DNA from: an uncultured Bacteroidota bacterium
Lineage (GTDB): Bacteria > Bacteroidota > Bacteroidia > Flavobacteriales > Flavobacteriaceae
DNA length: 64,000 nucleotides
Reading direction: 5' to 3'
Assembly (NCBI GenBank): GCA_902514625.1
Contig: CABXRK010000002.1
Span: forward strand, 1 to 64,000
Shown here: positions 1 through 9,319 of the stretch, one piece after another
How the letters are laid out: every line of letters begins with the position of its first letter
Position numbering within the stretch: the first letter of the stretch is position 1
Made by a program: the position numbers and the translations under genes
The notes under the pieces: model-generated
Database searches by the model: none
Told to the model about the DNA's origin: nothing
What the model saw: only the letters and a program-made list of their open reading frames with translations

Positions 1-717
1 ATTTAATAGATATGAATGTTTTTCAAGGGATTTAAGTATTAAATTTAAATCATATCCTTTAGGAACATACACTTTAGAAACGTTTCTACAGCCAAGGCCA
101 AAATATGAAACAATATCTTCAGCTAATCTTTCTAGCTCTTTTAAAGATTCACTTCCTTTAATGACAGCTATCCCATTTCTATTTTTTCTAATTATATTAG
201 GAACTTTAGAAAAATAATAATCAAAATATCGAGAAGTATTATTACTTCCTGTAGCTATTACTGCATCAAAGTCTTTTAATCTTTTTTTTTCAAAAACAAC
301 ATTGCCTTTAAAAATACGATTTGGTTCAAATATTTTATTGTATATAAAGGGAATTAATAAATCATCATTTGAAGAACACTTAATCACAGCTTTGTGCCCA
401 GTAATAAGAATGCACAAAAGATCATGAAAACCAACCAAAGGAATATTGCCAGCTAAGATTAGTGCAACTTTTTTTTGGTTAATTGTATTTGGTATTTGGT
501 ATTTGGATAACCATTTATTTATATTTTTTTCACTTAACGAATTGGACCAGTTCTTTAATGCAAACAAAATAGTTCTTTTAGTAAACCACTTATTTTTTAT
601 GGTTGAACTATTAATTATTTTTAACAAATTTGAATATGTTTTAGAATTTAAATCTATTTTAGACAGATATTCACCTAATTGAATGAATTTTGTTATTCTT
701 TGATTTTCGATCTTCAT
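1..717 (-). CDS. Acyl-CoA reductase (LuxC-like family), C-terminus off the window edge
   Basis: Minus-strand reading from ATG at 715-717 is open to the window edge: MKIENQRITKFIQLGEYLSKIDLN...KVALILAGNIPLVGFHDLLCILITGHKAVIKCSSNDDLLIPF. Not in the ORF track because the stop is outside the window. Divergent from the ferredoxin gene. Confidence 0.8.
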   Translation of the reverse strand, partial: MKIENQRITKFIQLGEYLSKIDLNSKTYSNLLKIINSSTIKNKWFTKRTILFALKNWSNSLSEKNINKWLSKYQIPNTINQKKVALILAGNIPLVGFHDLLCILITGHKAVIKCSSNDDLLIPFIYNKIFEPNRIFKGNVVFEKKRLKDFDAVIATGSNNTSRYFDYYFSKVPNIIRKNRNGIAVIKGSESLKELERLAEDIVSYFGLGCRNVSKVYVPKGYDLNLILKSLEKHSYLLN

Positions 718-720
718 TTT

Positions 721-750
721 TTGTAAAATAACATTTTCAATTTACTTTTG
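721..750 (+). promoter_or_regulatory. Putative Bacteroidota sigma-A promoter for ferredoxin-ychF
   Basis: TTG (721-723), 19-nt spacer, TACTTTTG (743-750); matches the TTG-N19-TAnnTTTG consensus. Confidence 0.55.
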
Positions 751-775
751 CTACAAATTTAATAAACAATAAGTT

Positions 776-1126
776 TTGGCTATTATTATAACTGAGGAAT
801 GTATTAATTGTGGAGCTTGTGAAGTGGAATGTCCTAACAATGCTATATATGAGGGTTCAGATGACTGGAGATATAAGGATGGAACAGAATTAGTTGGTGA
901 CATTAGTCTAATTGATGGAACACATATAAATGCTGATTTACCTCAAAAGCCTTTGTCAGATGAGTTTTATTATATTGTTCCAAATAAATGTACTGAATGC
1001 AAAGGGTTCCATGAAGAACCTCAATGTGCGGCTGTTTGTCCTGTAGATTGTTGTGTACCTGATAAAAATAATATTGAAAGTGAAGAGGAATTATTGATAA
1101 AAAAGAAATTTATGCATAATCCTTAA
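776..1126 (+). CDS. 4Fe-4S dicluster ferredoxin
   Basis: CINCGACEVECPNNAIYEG and CTECKGFHEEPQCAAVCPVDCC cysteine motifs; TTG start codon. Confidence 0.9.
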   Translation: MAIIITEECINCGACEVECPNNAIYEGSDDWRYKDGTELVGDISLIDGTHINADLPQKPLSDEFYYIVPNKCTECKGFHEEPQCAAVCPVDCCVPDKNNIESEEELLIKKKFMHNP

Positions 1127-1137
1127 TACAAAATAAT

Positions 1138-2232
1138 GTGAAAGCAGGTATAATAGGACTTCCAAATGTTGGAAAGTCAACTTTATTTAATTCATTATCA
1201 ACTTCTAAAGCTCAGAGTGCAAATTTCCCTTTTTGTACAATCGAACCAAATCTAGGATTAGTTAATGTTCCAGATAAAAGACTTGAAGTTTTAGAAAGTT
1301 TAGTAAATCCTGAAATAGTTCAACCAGCCTCTGTAGAAATTGTTGATATAGCCGGATTAGTTAAAGGAGCAAGTAAAGGTGAAGGACTTGGAAATCAATT
1401 TCTAGCAAATATTAGAGAGACTGATGCTCTAATTCATGTAATTAGATGTTTTGAAAATGATAATATTACGCATGTTGAAGGATCAATAAATCCTATAAGA
1501 GACAAAGAAATTATCGACATTGAACTTCAATTAAAAGATTTAGAGAGTATTGATAAAAGAATAGAAAAGCTTAATAAGCTTTTAAGGGTAGGTGATAAGG
1601 AAGTAAAAACATTTCATAATATTCTTTCTAAATTAAAGTATAGTCTTGAAAAATCAATAAATGTAAGAGAATTAGATTTTTCTGAAGAGGAGTATGTGAA
1701 ATTCATCAATCCTTTAAATTTATTAACAAATAAACCTGTTTTATATGTTTGTAATGTTGATGAAAAAGATGCTAAAAACGGAAATAATTTCGTTGATAAA
1801 ATTCAAGAATTAGTTGAAAATGAAAAATCAGAACTCTTGTTATTGGCAGTTGCTTCAGAAGCTGAAATAAATGAATTAGAAGATTATAATGATCGTATAT
1901 TATTTTTAAATGAAATAGGACTTTCTGAATCAGGCTCTTCCAAACTTCTTAAGGCTACATATAATCTTTTAAATTTTCAAACTTTCTTTACAGCTGGTGA
2001 AAAAGAAGTGAAGGCTTGGACTATTCCTATAGGATTTTCAGCTCAAAAAGCCGCGGGTGTTATTCATTCAGATTTCGAAAAGGGATTTATTAAAGCAGAA
2101 GTTATTCCTTTTGAGATGTTTATTAAGTATGGATCTAGCTTAAAAGTTAAAGAAGCTGGAAAAATGAAAGTTGAAGGAAAAGATTATTTAGTTAAAGATG
2201 GAGATATAATATATTTTCGATTCAATGTTTAA
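1138..2232 (+). CDS. ychF: Redox-regulated/ribosome-binding ATPase YchF (Obg-type GTPase family)
   Basis: GLPNVGKSTLFNSL, NFPFCTIEPN, DIAGLVKGASKGEGLGNQFLANIRE; TGS-like C-terminus; GTG start. Confidence 0.96.
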   Translation: MKAGIIGLPNVGKSTLFNSLSTSKAQSANFPFCTIEPNLGLVNVPDKRLEVLESLVNPEIVQPASVEIVDIAGLVKGASKGEGLGNQFLANIRETDALIHVIRCFENDNITHVEGSINPIRDKEIIDIELQLKDLESIDKRIEKLNKLLRVGDKEVKTFHNILSKLKYSLEKSINVRELDFSEEEYVKFINPLNLLTNKPVLYVCNVDEKDAKNGNNFVDKIQELVENEKSELLLLAVASEAEINELEDYNDRILFLNEIGLSESGSSKLLKATYNLLNFQTFFTAGEKEVKAWTIPIGFSAQKAAGVIHSDFEKGFIKAEVIPFEMFIKYGSSLKVKEAGKMKVEGKDYLVKDGDIIYFRFNV

Positions 2233-3140
2233 TCTTCAAAATCTTGAATTTGTTTTAATAAATAATTTATTCTTTTACTATTGTGTTTGTACTTAATTTG
2301 ATTGGTATATTTTTTATTCCATGTTATTTGCCTTTTAGCATATCTTCTTGTATTTTTTTTTATTAACTCAATAGTATTGTTTAAGTCATATAAATTATTC
2401 CAATATCCAAACCATTCCTTATATCCAACTGTTTGCATAGCATTTAACTTTTGATGTTTTGATAATTTTTTAACTTCATCTTCAAGACCATCTAAGATCA
2501 TTTTATCAACTCTATTATTAATTTTCCGATATAATTCCTTTCTATCAATTTCTATATTTATAGTTATAATATTATAGTTAAAACCAGGTTGTTTTTTTCC
2601 TAAAAATGATGAAAATGGTTTATTTGAAGAAATTATTATTTCTAATGCTCTTATTACTCTTTGTTTATTATTTATATCAACTATTTTATAATATTTTGGA
2701 TCTTTTTTTTTAAGTAAATTTTGTAAAAAATCAAGGCCCTTTTTATTATAATCATTTATTAGTTTATTTCTGACATCTGATTTTACTTCAGGAAATTCAT
2801 CTAATCCATAAATCAAAGAATCTGCATAAAGGCCTGAGCCTCCAACTAATATAATATTTTTAAAATTTTTAAAGAGTTTTTTCAAAAGATTGTTTGCATC
2901 GATAAAATATTTACCAACATTATAATGTTCAAGTATACTCTTATTATGAATAAAATGATGTTTACATTTTGACAATTCAACTTTAGAAGGAACTCCTGTT
3001 CCAATTTTCATCTCTTTATAAAACTGTCTTGAATCATAAGAGATAATTTCAGTTTTGAGCTTTGAGGCAAGATTAATTGCTAGCTTAGTTTTACCTGATG
3101 AAGTTGGGCCAGTAATATGTATTAATCTTTTAGAACTCAT
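2229..3140 (-). CDS. miaA: tRNA dimethylallyltransferase
   Basis: ITGPTSSGKTKLAINLA, SYDSRQFYKEMKIGT, VGGSGLYADSLIYG, QTVGYKEW, RRYAKRQITW. Start placed at the internal ATG at 3140 (MSSKRLIHITG). Confidence 0.95.
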   Translation of the reverse strand: MSSKRLIHITGPTSSGKTKLAINLASKLKTEIISYDSRQFYKEMKIGTGVPSKVELSKCKHHFIHNKSILEHYNVGKYFIDANNLLKKLFKNFKNIILVGGSGLYADSLIYGLDEFPEVKSDVRNKLINDYNKKGLDFLQNLLKKKDPKYYKIVDINNKQRVIRALEIIISSNKPFSSFLGKKQPGFNYNIITINIEIDRKELYRKINNRVDKMILDGLEDEVKKLSKHQKLNAMQTVGYKEWFGYWNNLYDLNNTIELIKKNTRRYAKRQITWNKKYTNQIKYKHNSKRINYLLKQIQDFED

Positions 3141-3957
3141 TATTAAGTTGTTTTCCGCATTCGTGACAATATTTAGAATTATCATAATGAGTATCTTCCA
3201 TACAATATTGACATGATTGGGTATTATTTATATTATTTTTTTGTTGATAATTAATCTCAGCACTTACAATACCAGTTGGAACAGCTATTATGCCGTAACC
3301 TAAAATCATTATAATTGAAGCAATTACCTGTCCAGCAATAGTTATTGGAAAAATATCTCCATATCCAACCGTTGTCATTGTAACAATAGACCAATATATA
3401 CTTTTCGGTATATTAGAGAACCCATCATTATTGGTTTCAACCATATACATAATTGTCCCTAGTATTATACATGTAACAACAATTGAGAACATAAAGATTA
3501 ATATCTTAGTTTTACTAGCTTTTAATGCTTTAATTAAAAAGTTAGATTCACTAATAAAACTTGTAAGTTTCAATATTCTAAATACCCTTAATAGTCTTAA
3601 TGCCCTAATAGCAATTAATGAATTAGTTCCAGAAATTATAAAAGATAAATATTTAGGAATTGTTGAGAGTAAATCTATGATTCCATAAAAACTAAAAATA
3701 TATTTTAGCGGTTTTTTTACTGAGATAATTCTTAATACATATTCAATTGTAAATAGTATTGTTATGATCCATTCAAAAATATTTAAAATAAAATAGAATT
3801 CTTTTTTAATTGAATCAATGCTTTCTATCATGACTAATACAACACTAAATAATATTATTATTAATACTGCAATGTCAAAATACTTACCTGATTTGGTATC
3901 AGCTTCATAAACTATTTCATGAAGTTTTGCTTTCCATTGTAAAATGTTATTTTTCAT
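3130..3957 (-). CDS. Voltage-gated potassium-type ion channel with C-terminal zinc-ribbon
   Basis: S4-like RALRLLRVFRILKL, selectivity filter TMTTVGYGDIFP, terminal CQYC...CHECG. Confidence 0.9.
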   Translation of the reverse strand: MKNNILQWKAKLHEIVYEADTKSGKYFDIAVLIIILFSVVLVMIESIDSIKKEFYFILNIFEWIITILFTIEYVLRIISVKKPLKYIFSFYGIIDLLSTIPKYLSFIISGTNSLIAIRALRLLRVFRILKLTSFISESNFLIKALKASKTKILIFMFSIVVTCIILGTIMYMVETNNDGFSNIPKSIYWSIVTMTTVGYGDIFPITIAGQVIASIIMILGYGIIAVPTGIVSAEINYQQKNNINNTQSCQYCMEDTHYDNSKYCHECGKQLNNEF

Positions 3958-3968
3958 ATTTAATATGT

Positions 3969-4571
3969 TTAAAGACTAATAAGTTTTAGATATTTTTTTC
4001 TTTTAATGTAACTCTTAATTATATTTTTGGTTTCTATAGTATTTTTCACATTAATATTTAATTTATTTAAAGTTTTAATGTTAGTTATTTGAAAGTTTAG
4101 ATTAAAATAGCCATATCCTTTCAATTTGTAGTTTTCAATCCATATAAAACTTTTTGAACTATCACTAATGCCTTTGTCAATTAAAAGAAAATCTTTTAAT
4201 TGATATTCTAAATGTTTATATAGACTGTTAAGCCTTAAATTATAAATTTTACTAGACTCAATATTCATACATGCACCTTTACATTTATTAATATTATATG
4301 AATCACATGATTTATTGTCAATTCCAATTGAAGTATAATTAGTACAAAGAGAGAATTTATCAATCCATGATTTTAATTTACTCAAAGCGGTGTTTTTATT
4401 TTCGAAAATTTTAAGATAATTCACATCATTATTAATTTTTTCAATTATTAATCTATGATATAAATAATCATAATCAATTCTTATTCCGAAAGTTGAATTT
4501 TTAATTTTGGATTTATTAAGAATTGGTTGAGTTTTTTCAATTTCATTTTTTTCTTTTAATATTGATATCAA
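3969..4571 (-). CDS. C-terminal (UvrC-like) part of DnaQ exonuclease/GIY-YIG protein, out of frame with 4588..5325
   Basis: Extending this frame upstream through the A8 run gives ...KYETTGNELISILKEKNEIEKTQPILN, a typical continuation of a GIY-YIG domain. Confidence 0.7.
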   Translation of the reverse strand: MISILKEKNEIEKTQPILNKSKIKNSTFGIRIDYDYLYHRLIIEKINNDVNYLKIFENKNTALSKLKSWIDKFSLCTNYTSIGIDNKSCDSYNINKCKGACMNIESSKIYNLRLNSLYKHLEYQLKDFLLIDKGISDSSKSFIWIENYKLKGYGYFNLNFQITNIKTLNKLNINVKNTIETKNIIKSYIKRKKYLKLISL

Positions 4572-4587
4572 TTCATTTCCAGTTGTT

Positions 4588-5325
4588 TCATATTTGATTT
4601 TTTTTAATTAATTTTTGAATTTTCAAATCTTTTTTAGTATTTCCAGTTAAATGTTGGATTACTCTTTTTTTAATGTTTTTACTTTTCCCAATAAAAAAAA
4701 TTTCACTTTTGTTATTTATAAAATAATAGTTTCCAATTTCTGTTGGGATTGGCATAATAATTTTTGAAAAATCATTTTTTTTTTCAGTAGTAATCAATTC
4801 TTTAACATGTGTTTTAAGAATTTCTTTATTTATATCCATTTTTAAGAGTAATTCAAATAATTTTAAAGTTGCTAAAGCATCACCTCTTGCTCTATGTCTA
4901 TTTTGAATAGGTATCCCTAATGATTTAACTAATTTTCCAAGTTTATATGATTTAAGGTTTGGAAAAATTTCTTTTGAAAGCTTAACAGTACAAATTGATT
5001 TTAATTTAAATCTATATCCTAAACGTATAAATTCAGTTTGAAGAATTCTATAATCAAATTGGGCATTATGAGCAACTATAATGGATTTATCAGTTATTTC
5101 GATAATTCTTTTTGCTATCTCATGAAATTTAGGAGCTGTAATCAGCATTTTTTGATTAATTCCGGTAAGTTTTTCAACAAAGGGTTGTATTTGTTTTTGT
5201 GGATTAACTAAACTAGAAAATTGATCAACTATTTTATTATTATGATAGCGATAAATTGCAATTTCTGTAATAGATTCTTCGTTATATTTTCCTCCTGTCG
5301 TTTCAATATCAATTATTGCGTACAT
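4588..5325 (-). CDS. DNA polymerase III epsilon-like 3'-5' exonuclease with N-terminal part of GIY-YIG domain (prematurely ended)
   Basis: IIDIETTGGKYNEESITEIAIYR, VAHNAQFDYRIL, NRHRARGDALATLKLF, then YYFINNKSEIFFIGKSKNIKKRVIQH; stops soon after the A8 homopolymer. Confidence 0.85.
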   Translation of the reverse strand: MYAIIDIETTGGKYNEESITEIAIYRYHNNKIVDQFSSLVNPQKQIQPFVEKLTGINQKMLITAPKFHEIAKRIIEITDKSIIVAHNAQFDYRILQTEFIRLGYRFKLKSICTVKLSKEIFPNLKSYKLGKLVKSLGIPIQNRHRARGDALATLKLFELLLKMDINKEILKTHVKELITTEKKNDFSKIIMPIPTEIGNYYFINNKSEIFFIGKSKNIKKRVIQHLTGNTKKDLKIQKLIKKNQI

Positions 5326-5330
5326 TTAAA

Positions 5331-5984
5331 TTAATTTCTTACTCCAAAAATTTTACTACCAACTCTAATCATATTACTCCCTAGATCAATTGCAATTTTG
5401 TAATCAGCACTCATACCCATTGACAGGTAGTTGAAGGAAGAGAATTTATTTTTAAATTCATTATAAAGACTTTTCAAATGTTCAAATTCTTTATATATTT
5501 TAAATCCATCTACAGTATTTGTAGCCATTCCCATTAACCCACATATCTTAACATATTTGTATTGATTATATTTAAGATTTTCATATAATTCTTCTAATTC
5601 ACTTCTATTCATCCCAAATTTTGAAGATTCATCAGCTATACGAATTTGTATTAGACAATTAATGCATCTATTGTTATTTTTACCTTGTTTGTTAATTTCT
5701 TTTAAAAGTTTTAAGCTATCAACTCCATGAATCATTGAAACATAAGGTGCCATATATTTAACTTTATTTCTTTGAACATGTCCAATCATATGCCATTCAA
5801 TATCTTTAGGCAATGTTTCCCATTTTGAAGTCATTTCTTGAATTTTATTTTCTCCAAATATTTTATGACCATGATTGTAGGCTAAAAGAATTTCTTTAAT
5901 TGATTTAGTTTTTGAAACGGCAATTAATGTTATTTCTTTTGGAATTGAATTTTTAAGAGTATCTAGATTTTTTTGAATATTCAT
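5331..5984 (-). CDS. YggS/PROSC-family pyridoxal phosphate homeostasis protein
   Basis: ITLIAVSKTKSIKEI, GENKIQEMTSKWE, WHMIGHVQRNKVKYM, LSMGMSADYKIAIDLGSNMIRVGSKIFG. Confidence 0.95.
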   Translation of the reverse strand: MNIQKNLDTLKNSIPKEITLIAVSKTKSIKEILLAYNHGHKIFGENKIQEMTSKWETLPKDIEWHMIGHVQRNKVKYMAPYVSMIHGVDSLKLLKEINKQGKNNNRCINCLIQIRIADESSKFGMNRSELEELYENLKYNQYKYVKICGLMGMATNTVDGFKIYKEFEHLKSLYNEFKNKFSSFNYLSMGMSADYKIAIDLGSNMIRVGSKIFGVRN

Positions 5985-6015
5985 GTTTTACATAAAGATA
6001 TTAAACTAAGTATTT

Positions 6016-6984
6016 TCAAAAGTTTTTTATTATTTGTTCAGCCACAGAAAGAGCTTTAGTAGCATCCTTTAGAGAAACCTCAGGCTTGCCATTATTTAAT
6101 ATACTATTAGCAAAGCTATTTAGTTCTTCTAAAATTGAATTGGTTATTTTAATCTCTGGAGGTTGAAAATATATTTGTTTTTTATTTCCTTCAGCATTTT
6201 TTAAAATCATAGTGTATTCATCAATTTTTTTTGGAGCATCTTTCATTTTTAGAACTTCTACATTTTTAGAAAGGAAATCAACTGCGATATACGCATCTTT
6301 TTGAAAAAATCTTGTTTTTCTCATATTTTTCAAAGAGATTCTACTTGCTGTTAAGTTAGCCACACAACCATTATCAAATTCTAATCTCGCATTTGCAATA
6401 TCAGGGGTATCACTTATTACAGAAACTCCAGAAGCAGAAATATCAATAAGATTAGAATCTACAACACTTAAAATTATATCAATATCGTGAATCATTAAAT
6501 CTAATACAACAGGAACATCAGTTCCTCTAGGGTTAAATTCAGCTAACCTATGAGATTCTATAAACATAGGGTTTTCGATTATGTGTTCAACTGATTTGAA
6601 TGCAGGGTTGAACCTTTCAACATGACCAACTTGTCCTTTAACATTGTATTTGTTCTCTAATAATAAAAGTTTTTTAGCCTCTCTAGTATTAGCTGTTATT
6701 GGTTTTTCAATAAAAATATGTTTACCGGCTTTTATACATTTACTAGCAATTTTATAATGAAATTGAGTAGGTGTAACAATATCAATCATTTCACATGAAT
6801 TTATTAATTTTTCAATAGAATCAAATGACTTATAATTCAGTTCTTTGGAAATGTTTTTAGCCATTTCAATATTATCATCATAAAATCCAATTAAGTTATA
6901 TAAAGAACTTTCTTTTAATAATCTTAGGTGAATCTTTCCTAGATGTCCTGCACCAATAACCCCAACATTAATTTTTCTTCTCAT
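6016..6984 (-). CDS. Gfo/Idh/MocA family oxidoreductase
   Basis: GVIGAGHLGKIHLRLL Rossmann motif; GKHIFIEKPITAN. Confidence 0.92.
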   Translation of the reverse strand: MRRKINVGVIGAGHLGKIHLRLLKESSLYNLIGFYDDNIEMAKNISKELNYKSFDSIEKLINSCEMIDIVTPTQFHYKIASKCIKAGKHIFIEKPITANTREAKKLLLLENKYNVKGQVGHVERFNPAFKSVEHIIENPMFIESHRLAEFNPRGTDVPVVLDLMIHDIDIILSVVDSNLIDISASGVSVISDTPDIANARLEFDNGCVANLTASRISLKNMRKTRFFQKDAYIAVDFLSKNVEVLKMKDAPKKIDEYTMILKNAEGNKKQIYFQPPEIKITNSILEELNSFANSILNNGKPEVSLKDATKALSVAEQIIKNF

Positions 6985-7074
6985 TTTATATATAAATTAT
7001 AACAAATTTACAATTCTTTATAATTCTTTTTTTAATACTATTAAAAGAATACTTGTTTATTTATATTTGAGGAA

Positions 7075-7725
7075 ATGAATAAATTTACTGATACAACCAA
7101 ACATCAAGGACAAAGAAAAAAATTAGTTAAAACTTTAATTAGGAAAGGGATTAACTCTAAAGATGTAATCAATGCAATTAATAAAATACCTAGGCATTTT
7201 TTTATGGATAGTGCTTTTAAGTCCTATTCTTATGAAGATAAGGCATATCCGATTTCATCAGATCAAACTATCTCACAGCCATTTACCGTTGCTTTTCAAA
7301 CACAATTATTAGAATTAGTAAATACAGATAAGGTATTGGAAATCGGAACAGGATCAGGATATCAATCTGCAATACTTTCTATTTTAGTATCTAAAGTTTT
7401 TACAATTGAAAGACAACATAAATTATTTAAACAAGCAAAAAAACTATTTGAGGATTTAAATTATAAAATTAAAGAAACTATTTTTGGTGATGGCTACTTG
7501 GGATATGAAAAAGAGGCTCCATTTGATGCCATTCTTGTAACTGCAGGGGCAGAAGAAATTCCTAAACCATTAATGGAACAATTAAAAATAGGAGGAAGGT
7601 TGGTTATCCCTTTAGGGAAAGAGATTCAGATAATGACTAGATTAACTAGAATTTCATCTAAAGAATTTAATAAAGAAACTTTTGGTGAATTTAGATTTGT
7701 TCCATTATTGAAGAATAAAAACTAG
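7075..7725 (+). CDS. pcm: Protein-L-isoaspartate O-methyltransferase
   Basis: ISQPFTVAFQTQLLEL, VLEIGTGSGYQSAIL, AILVTAGAEEIPKPLMEQLKIGGRLVIPLG. Confidence 0.95.
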   Translation: MNKFTDTTKHQGQRKKLVKTLIRKGINSKDVINAINKIPRHFFMDSAFKSYSYEDKAYPISSDQTISQPFTVAFQTQLLELVNTDKVLEIGTGSGYQSAILSILVSKVFTIERQHKLFKQAKKLFEDLNYKIKETIFGDGYLGYEKEAPFDAILVTAGAEEIPKPLMEQLKIGGRLVIPLGKEIQIMTRLTRISSKEFNKETFGEFRFVPLLKNKN

Positions 7726-7730
7726 ATATA

Positions 7731-9212
7731 ATGCTAAAAATAAATTTTTTAGTAGTTTTTATTTTATTTTATTTCAAATCTCTTATTAGTTATTCTCAAG
7801 AAAAAACTTATAAGTTAGTGGACTCATTGACTAATAAAGCAATACCTTATGCTAATATCATTTTTTCAAATCAAGAAGGCATAATATCAGACAAAAATGG
7901 CTATTTTAAATTAATTGATGAGCATTTTTTTACAAATGATTCTATTTACATTTCTTATTTAGGGTACAATCCAAGAAGCTTTTCCCTTAATAAAATGAAT
8001 GACTCAATTATTAAGATTTTATCGGAGCCAATTATGTTAGATGATATTATTTTAACCAATAATAGTCTTTCAGGTAAAGAAATAATGTCTTTTGTGAAAA
8101 AAAATATTTATTTGAATTATCCTAATTTATTCTCCAATACCAAATTGTTTTTTAGTGTCAAGAATAATCAAAGAATTGAAAAATTGAAAATAAATAATTT
8201 TAAGTCCTCTATATACAAATTAAATTTATCATTATTAGATAGCATGTTAATTTTATTACCTGATGAAAATAAATATTTAATGGAATCTTTATCTGTATTT
8301 AATAATAGTGTTGATAAAAAAAAATCAAAGATCAACTTAATTAAATCTAGAGAAACATTTAAAAAAGATGATTTCATGGATGCTTTTCAAAAAAAACTAA
8401 AGAATATCTTAGAAAATAATTTAAAATCAGATTCTTATTATAAAATTAAGTCTGGTATTTTTAAAGGGGATTTAGAGTTAGAGGGCTTAGACTTTTTAAA
8501 AGATACTATAGATCCTAATATAAGAAAAAAAAGAGATTCAATTAATCTTGAAAGAGATATAAAAAAACAAAAAAAATTTGCTAATTATGTTAAGGAAGAG
8601 CTTAATTCATTATATAGTTCTTTAATCCATGAAAAAGATTCAAAATTTAATGTCCTTATAAAACTTAATCGTTACAAATATGAAATAGTTGACATGTCCT
8701 ATTTAGGTAATGAGTTATGCTATATTATATCTTTTCAACCTATATCTAATGAAACTTATCATGGAACTTTATATGTTAATTCAAAAGATTATTCTGTGAT
8801 GAGATTTGATTATAAAAACCTAAAACCATTATTTAAAATTAAATTATTTGGAATAGGAGTTAATATTTTTAAAAATGAAGGACGAATGATTTTTTCAAAA
8901 AATAATTATGGATATTCATTAAGATATCTTTATCAAGATTCATCTACTCGTTTTAGTTTTAATAGGCCTTTAAAGTTTATAGAAAAAAATAAGAATGTAA
9001 AAGGAAGAAGAAAACAAAATGAAATTTCAATGGATTTTGAATTGGTTTCTTTAAATAATAGTATAAAAGAGGTTAGAGTTTTAAGGGATAGTGTAATTAA
9101 TGATAATGATTTTAACAAAATCGAAGAAAGCAATAATATACTTCCTCAATATCTTGATGAATTTAAAACTAATTTTTGGGAAGAATATAAGGAAGAAAAA
9201 GATTTTAAATAA
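7731..9212 (+). CDS. Carboxypeptidase-like regulatory-domain protein, secreted/outer membrane associated
   Basis: N-terminal signal-like segment; YKLVDSLTNKAIPYANIIFSNQEGIISDKNGYFKL CarboxypepD_reg-like domain. Confidence 0.7.
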   Translation: MLKINFLVVFILFYFKSLISYSQEKTYKLVDSLTNKAIPYANIIFSNQEGIISDKNGYFKLIDEHFFTNDSIYISYLGYNPRSFSLNKMNDSIIKILSEPIMLDDIILTNNSLSGKEIMSFVKKNIYLNYPNLFSNTKLFFSVKNNQRIEKLKINNFKSSIYKLNLSLLDSMLILLPDENKYLMESLSVFNNSVDKKKSKINLIKSRETFKKDDFMDAFQKKLKNILENNLKSDSYYKIKSGIFKGDLELEGLDFLKDTIDPNIRKKRDSINLERDIKKQKKFANYVKEELNSLYSSLIHEKDSKFNVLIKLNRYKYEIVDMSYLGNELCYIISFQPISNETYHGTLYVNSKDYSVMRFDYKNLKPLFKIKLFGIGVNIFKNEGRMIFSKNNYGYSLRYLYQDSSTRFSFNRPLKFIEKNKNVKGRRKQNEISMDFELVSLNNSIKEVRVLRDSVINDNDFNKIEESNNILPQYLDEFKTNFWEEYKEEKDFK

Positions 9213-9319
9213 AAAAAATTAAATTGTTAATTTCTCTTTTAATAAATAATTTTTTATTTAAATGAATAAATTTTTTATGACTTATCAATTGGTTAATTTT
9301 GTTTATATAATAAGAAAAT

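Noticed and set aside
446-682. 78-aa plus-strand ORF
   Set aside because: Antisense to the acyl-CoA reductase CDS, which has clear family motifs on the minus strand.
3431-3688. 85-aa plus-strand ORF
   Set aside because: Antisense to the ion channel gene; low-complexity hydrophobic translation.
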